This document shows, piece after piece, positions 62,282 to 64,000 of a DNA stretch of 64,000 bases. A program made the position numbers and the translations under genes. The first letter of the stretch is position 1. Every line of letters starts with the position of its first letter. Below the pieces are notes generated by a model that was not told the origin of the DNA, ran no database searches, and saw only the letters and a program-made list of their open reading frames with translations. Source of the stretch: Billgrantia sulfidoxydans (lineage in GTDB: Bacteria > Pseudomonadota > Gammaproteobacteria > Pseudomonadales > Halomonadaceae); contig NZ_CP053381.1 of the NCBI RefSeq assembly GCF_017868775.1, positions 3,162,001 to 3,226,000 on the forward strand, written 5' to 3'.

Positions 62282-63130
62282 TCACATCGATAGACGCATC
62301 GACAGATCAATCGCCTTGAGGTCCTTGGTAAGGGTGCCAAGGGAGATGTAATCGACCCCTGTCCTTGCGATATCGATCAAGGTGGCCTCGGTCACGCCTC
62401 CCGAGGCCTCGAGCGTAACGCGTCCTGCTGCTAAGCTGACTGCCATGCGTATATCCTCGACACAGAAGTTGTCCAACATGATAATGTCGGGCCTCGCCTC
62501 GAGTGCTTGCTTGAATTCCTCTAGGTCTTCGACTTCCACTTCGATCGACCTCTCGGGCGCCAGACGCCTCGCTTGGTCTATCGCCATCGCGATACCCCCA
62601 CAAGCTGAAATATGATTCTCCTTGATAAGAAATGCATCGTACAAGCCCATGCGATGACTATGGCAGCCTCCGCAACATACCGCATATTTCTGAGCCAAAC
62701 GTAATCCTGGTAGCGTCTTCCTTGTATCTAGAAGCTTAGCAGAAGTCCCTTCAATCAATTTGCAAAAAAAACGGCTACGAGTCGCAGTACCCGAGAGAGT
62801 CTGCAGGTAATTGAGTGCCGTTCTTTCCCCTGTCAAAAGTGATCTTGCATTCCCAGCAATATGACAAATCTCTTGACCAACCTCTACCCGATCACCATCT
62901 GTGACGCACCAGTCAATTTTTACCTTAGGATCAATTTGGAAAAAAACCTCATCAACCCAGCCAGCACCACAAACTACAGCTTCCTCCTTTGCTATAATAA
63001 CAGCCTTGCCAATGCAATCACCTGGCACTAATTCAGATGTAATATCACCACTTCCAACATCCTCCCTCAATGCAGCAGCAACATTCCTTTGCATGTCAGC
63101 CTTAAGACTTTTCTTTTCCACCCTATACAT
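62282..63130 (-). CDS. nadC: quinolinate phosphoribosyltransferase (carboxylating)
   Basis: 282 residues. Conserved segments are [47 protein letters not shown] (quinolinate-binding Arg/Lys), [26 protein letters not shown] and IIMLDNF, and all key residues appear intact. It converts quinolinate and PRPP to nicotinate mononucleotide and CO2. Base composition is AT-richer than the core genes. It sits beside genes for aromatic dicarboxylate metabolism rather than nadA or nadB, so it may be an acquired second copy. No Shine-Dalgarno was obvious. Confidence 0.92.
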   Translation of the reverse strand: MYRVEKKSLKADMQRNVAAALREDVGSGDITSELVPGDCIGKAVIIAKEEAVVCGAGWVDEVFFQIDPKVKIDWCVTDGDRVEVGQEICHIAGNARSLLTGERTALNYLQTLSGTATRSRFFCKLIEGTSAKLLDTRKTLPGLRLAQKYAVCCGGCHSHRMGLYDAFLIKENHISACGGIAMAIDQARRLAPERSIEVEVEDLEEFKQALEARPDIIMLDNFCVEDIRMAVSLAAGRVTLEASGGVTEATLIDIARTGVDYISLGTLTKDLKAIDLSMRLSM

Positions 63131-63159
63131 AAATTATACCCATCTATAAAATTAATTTT

Positions 63160-64000
63160 TCAAGATGCCCTAAATGACACAATCAGAGCAACACCCAAAA
63201 CGGTGAAAATGGTGCCGAGAACAACCCATCTATTGAAGACCTCATCGTTTCGCATGTACAATCCTGTAACAAGCAACACAAAAAAAGGGGTCGTCGAAGC
63301 CAAGGGGGCAACAACGGAAACCCTACCCACTTGTAGCGCCATATATAGAAACACGGGACCAAGGCTCGAAAACACGCCTGCGGCTACAAATTTCGCAAGT
63401 TCTTGAGACTTACACCTGAACACACCTGAAGGCCTGTAAGCCACCAGGTATATAGCGAATAGCAACCAAGAAGTTGAGGTCGTTACCGCTGCCGCAGTAA
63501 CTGCGTCCGACCCCATATCGATACCCACCTTTCTAAATACAACTGACACACCGTAAGCCAGTGATGCAGCCAATGGCAACAACAGAAACTGCTTCGGAGC
63601 GCCAGCACATTCCATCGATCCCTGTCCGCTCTGCAAGCCAAGAAGTATACTTCCAACCAGCACCAGAAATACGCCGAAAAGAGCTCCGCCACCTAGACTT
63701 TCACCCAAAAAAACGACTGCCAGAAGCACCGTAAAAATCGGATGTGTCAATGTAATAGGCGTAGTGATATTAGCGCCCAACTTGGCCATGCCCTGAAACT
63801 GAAACAGCCGCCCAAGCAAAGGCGCAAAAATACCAGCGAGCACGAAATACTGCCATTCTCCTGAAGGCGTGACACTACCCTTCTCCCTCAGCAAACTCCA
63901 TGCCCAGAGAAAGCCCACGTTGGTGGTGAGGGTAACCCATAGGGCAGCTAGAGATGATAATGCTTGACCAGCCATCTTGATGAGAACAAATGTGCAAGCG
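63160..64000 (-). CDS. EamA/DMT family transporter, N-terminus outside window
   Basis: At least 279 residues; the frame stays open to the window edge. The first ATG at 63975 is inside what looks like the first membrane helix (TFVLIKMAGQALSSLAALWVT), so the true start lies beyond 64000. About nine or ten helices are seen, with two EamA repeats: VFLGESLGGGALFGVFLVLVG and, near the end, VSVVAPLASTTPFFVLLVTG. DMT permeases export or import small metabolites; a substrate related to nicotinate or aromatic acids is only inferred from the adjacent nadC. AT-rich like nadC. Confidence 0.8.
   Translation of the reverse strand, partial: ACTFVLIKMAGQALSSLAALWVTLTTNVGFLWAWSLLREKGSVTPSGEWQYFVLAGIFAPLLGRLFQFQGMAKLGANITTPITLTHPIFTVLLAVVFLGESLGGGALFGVFLVLVGSILLGLQSGQGSMECAGAPKQFLLLPLAASLAYGVSVVFRKVGIDMGSDAVTAAAVTTSTSWLLFAIYLVAYRPSGVFRCKSQELAKFVAAGVFSSLGPVFLYMALQVGRVSVVAPLASTTPFFVLLVTGLYMRNDEVFNRWVVLGTIFTVLGVALIVSFRAS

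Noticed and set aside
34535..64000. attR copy of the tRNA-Arg 3' end
   Set aside because: Reading through the rest of the window I found no exact copy of the T-arm plus acceptor sequence; it may be beyond the window or lost.
1..64000. CRISPR array, rRNA operon or insertion sequence
   Set aside because: No regularly spaced repeats, rRNA sequence or transposase-like protein was seen; the only tandem repeat is the parE-parC heptamer.

Overview
The window looks like chromosome of a halophilic gammaproteobacterium close to Halomonas (Halomonadaceae). The evidence is the high GC content, a Pseudomonas/Halomonas-type long LeuA, a TIGR02647-family protein, a NaChBac-type sodium channel, and many gammaproteobacterial housekeeping genes (epmB, serB, parC/parE, yqiA, pgi, cmoA/cmoB/cmoM, cueR, cysDN, cpdA, yqiB, nudF, greB, rsmC). 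The genus is inferred from gene content only.

Positions 1-34560 are mostly core chromosome. leuA sits behind a leucine-rich leader peptide and an intrinsic terminator, which is a classical attenuator. Next come an M4 protealysin-like protease with its emfourin-type inhibitor, a voltage-gated sodium channel and a stress-type SDR. The block pgi-yqiA-parE-parC-serB carries a heptanucleotide tandem repeat between parE and parC. cmoAB is followed by a copper module (cueR, copZ, copA) with two visible CueR operators. A mixed stretch follows: MFS, erythromycin-esterase family, YugP peptidase, lone Ntn-hydrolase, App1-like phosphatase, cysDN, cpdA-yqiB-nudF, TPR protein, greB, rsmC-cmoM and an amidase.

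A tRNA-Arg(CCU) at 34483-34559 marks the edge of a composite genomic island; the C-terminal remnant of a P4-type integrase lies just behind it. The island holds: (i) a tightly overlapping minus-strand operon of a beta-class DNA methyltransferase, a zeta-like P-loop kinase, a 64-aa protein and a type III Res-like helicase-nuclease; (ii) upstream of it, an Abi_2/HEPN protein and a SNF2 helicase; (iii) a DUF4236 protein and an AT-rich orphan; (iv) a CP4-57-like satellite block (alpA, yfjI, yfjJ); (v) a plus-strand recombination block (DUF932, ERF annealase, YqaJ exonuclease, frameshifted RadC); (vi) decayed sequence with DUF2798 and DUF6455 genes. The helicase/methyltransferase/kinase/HEPN cluster is the best candidate for an under-described defence system. 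Its methyltransferase has an AT-rich centre between GC-rich ends, as if the catalytic/recognition core had been swapped.

From 58.6 kb a catabolic cluster begins: phthalate-dioxygenase-type reductase, Gfo/Idh/MocA dehydrogenase resembling phthalate dihydrodiol dehydrogenases, MarR regulator and class II aldolase/decarboxylase. It is followed on the other strand by an AT-richer nadC and an EamA permease that runs off the window. No oxygenase subunit is present in the window, so the pathway is incomplete here and its substrate is not proven. No rRNA, CRISPR array or insertion sequence was seen.
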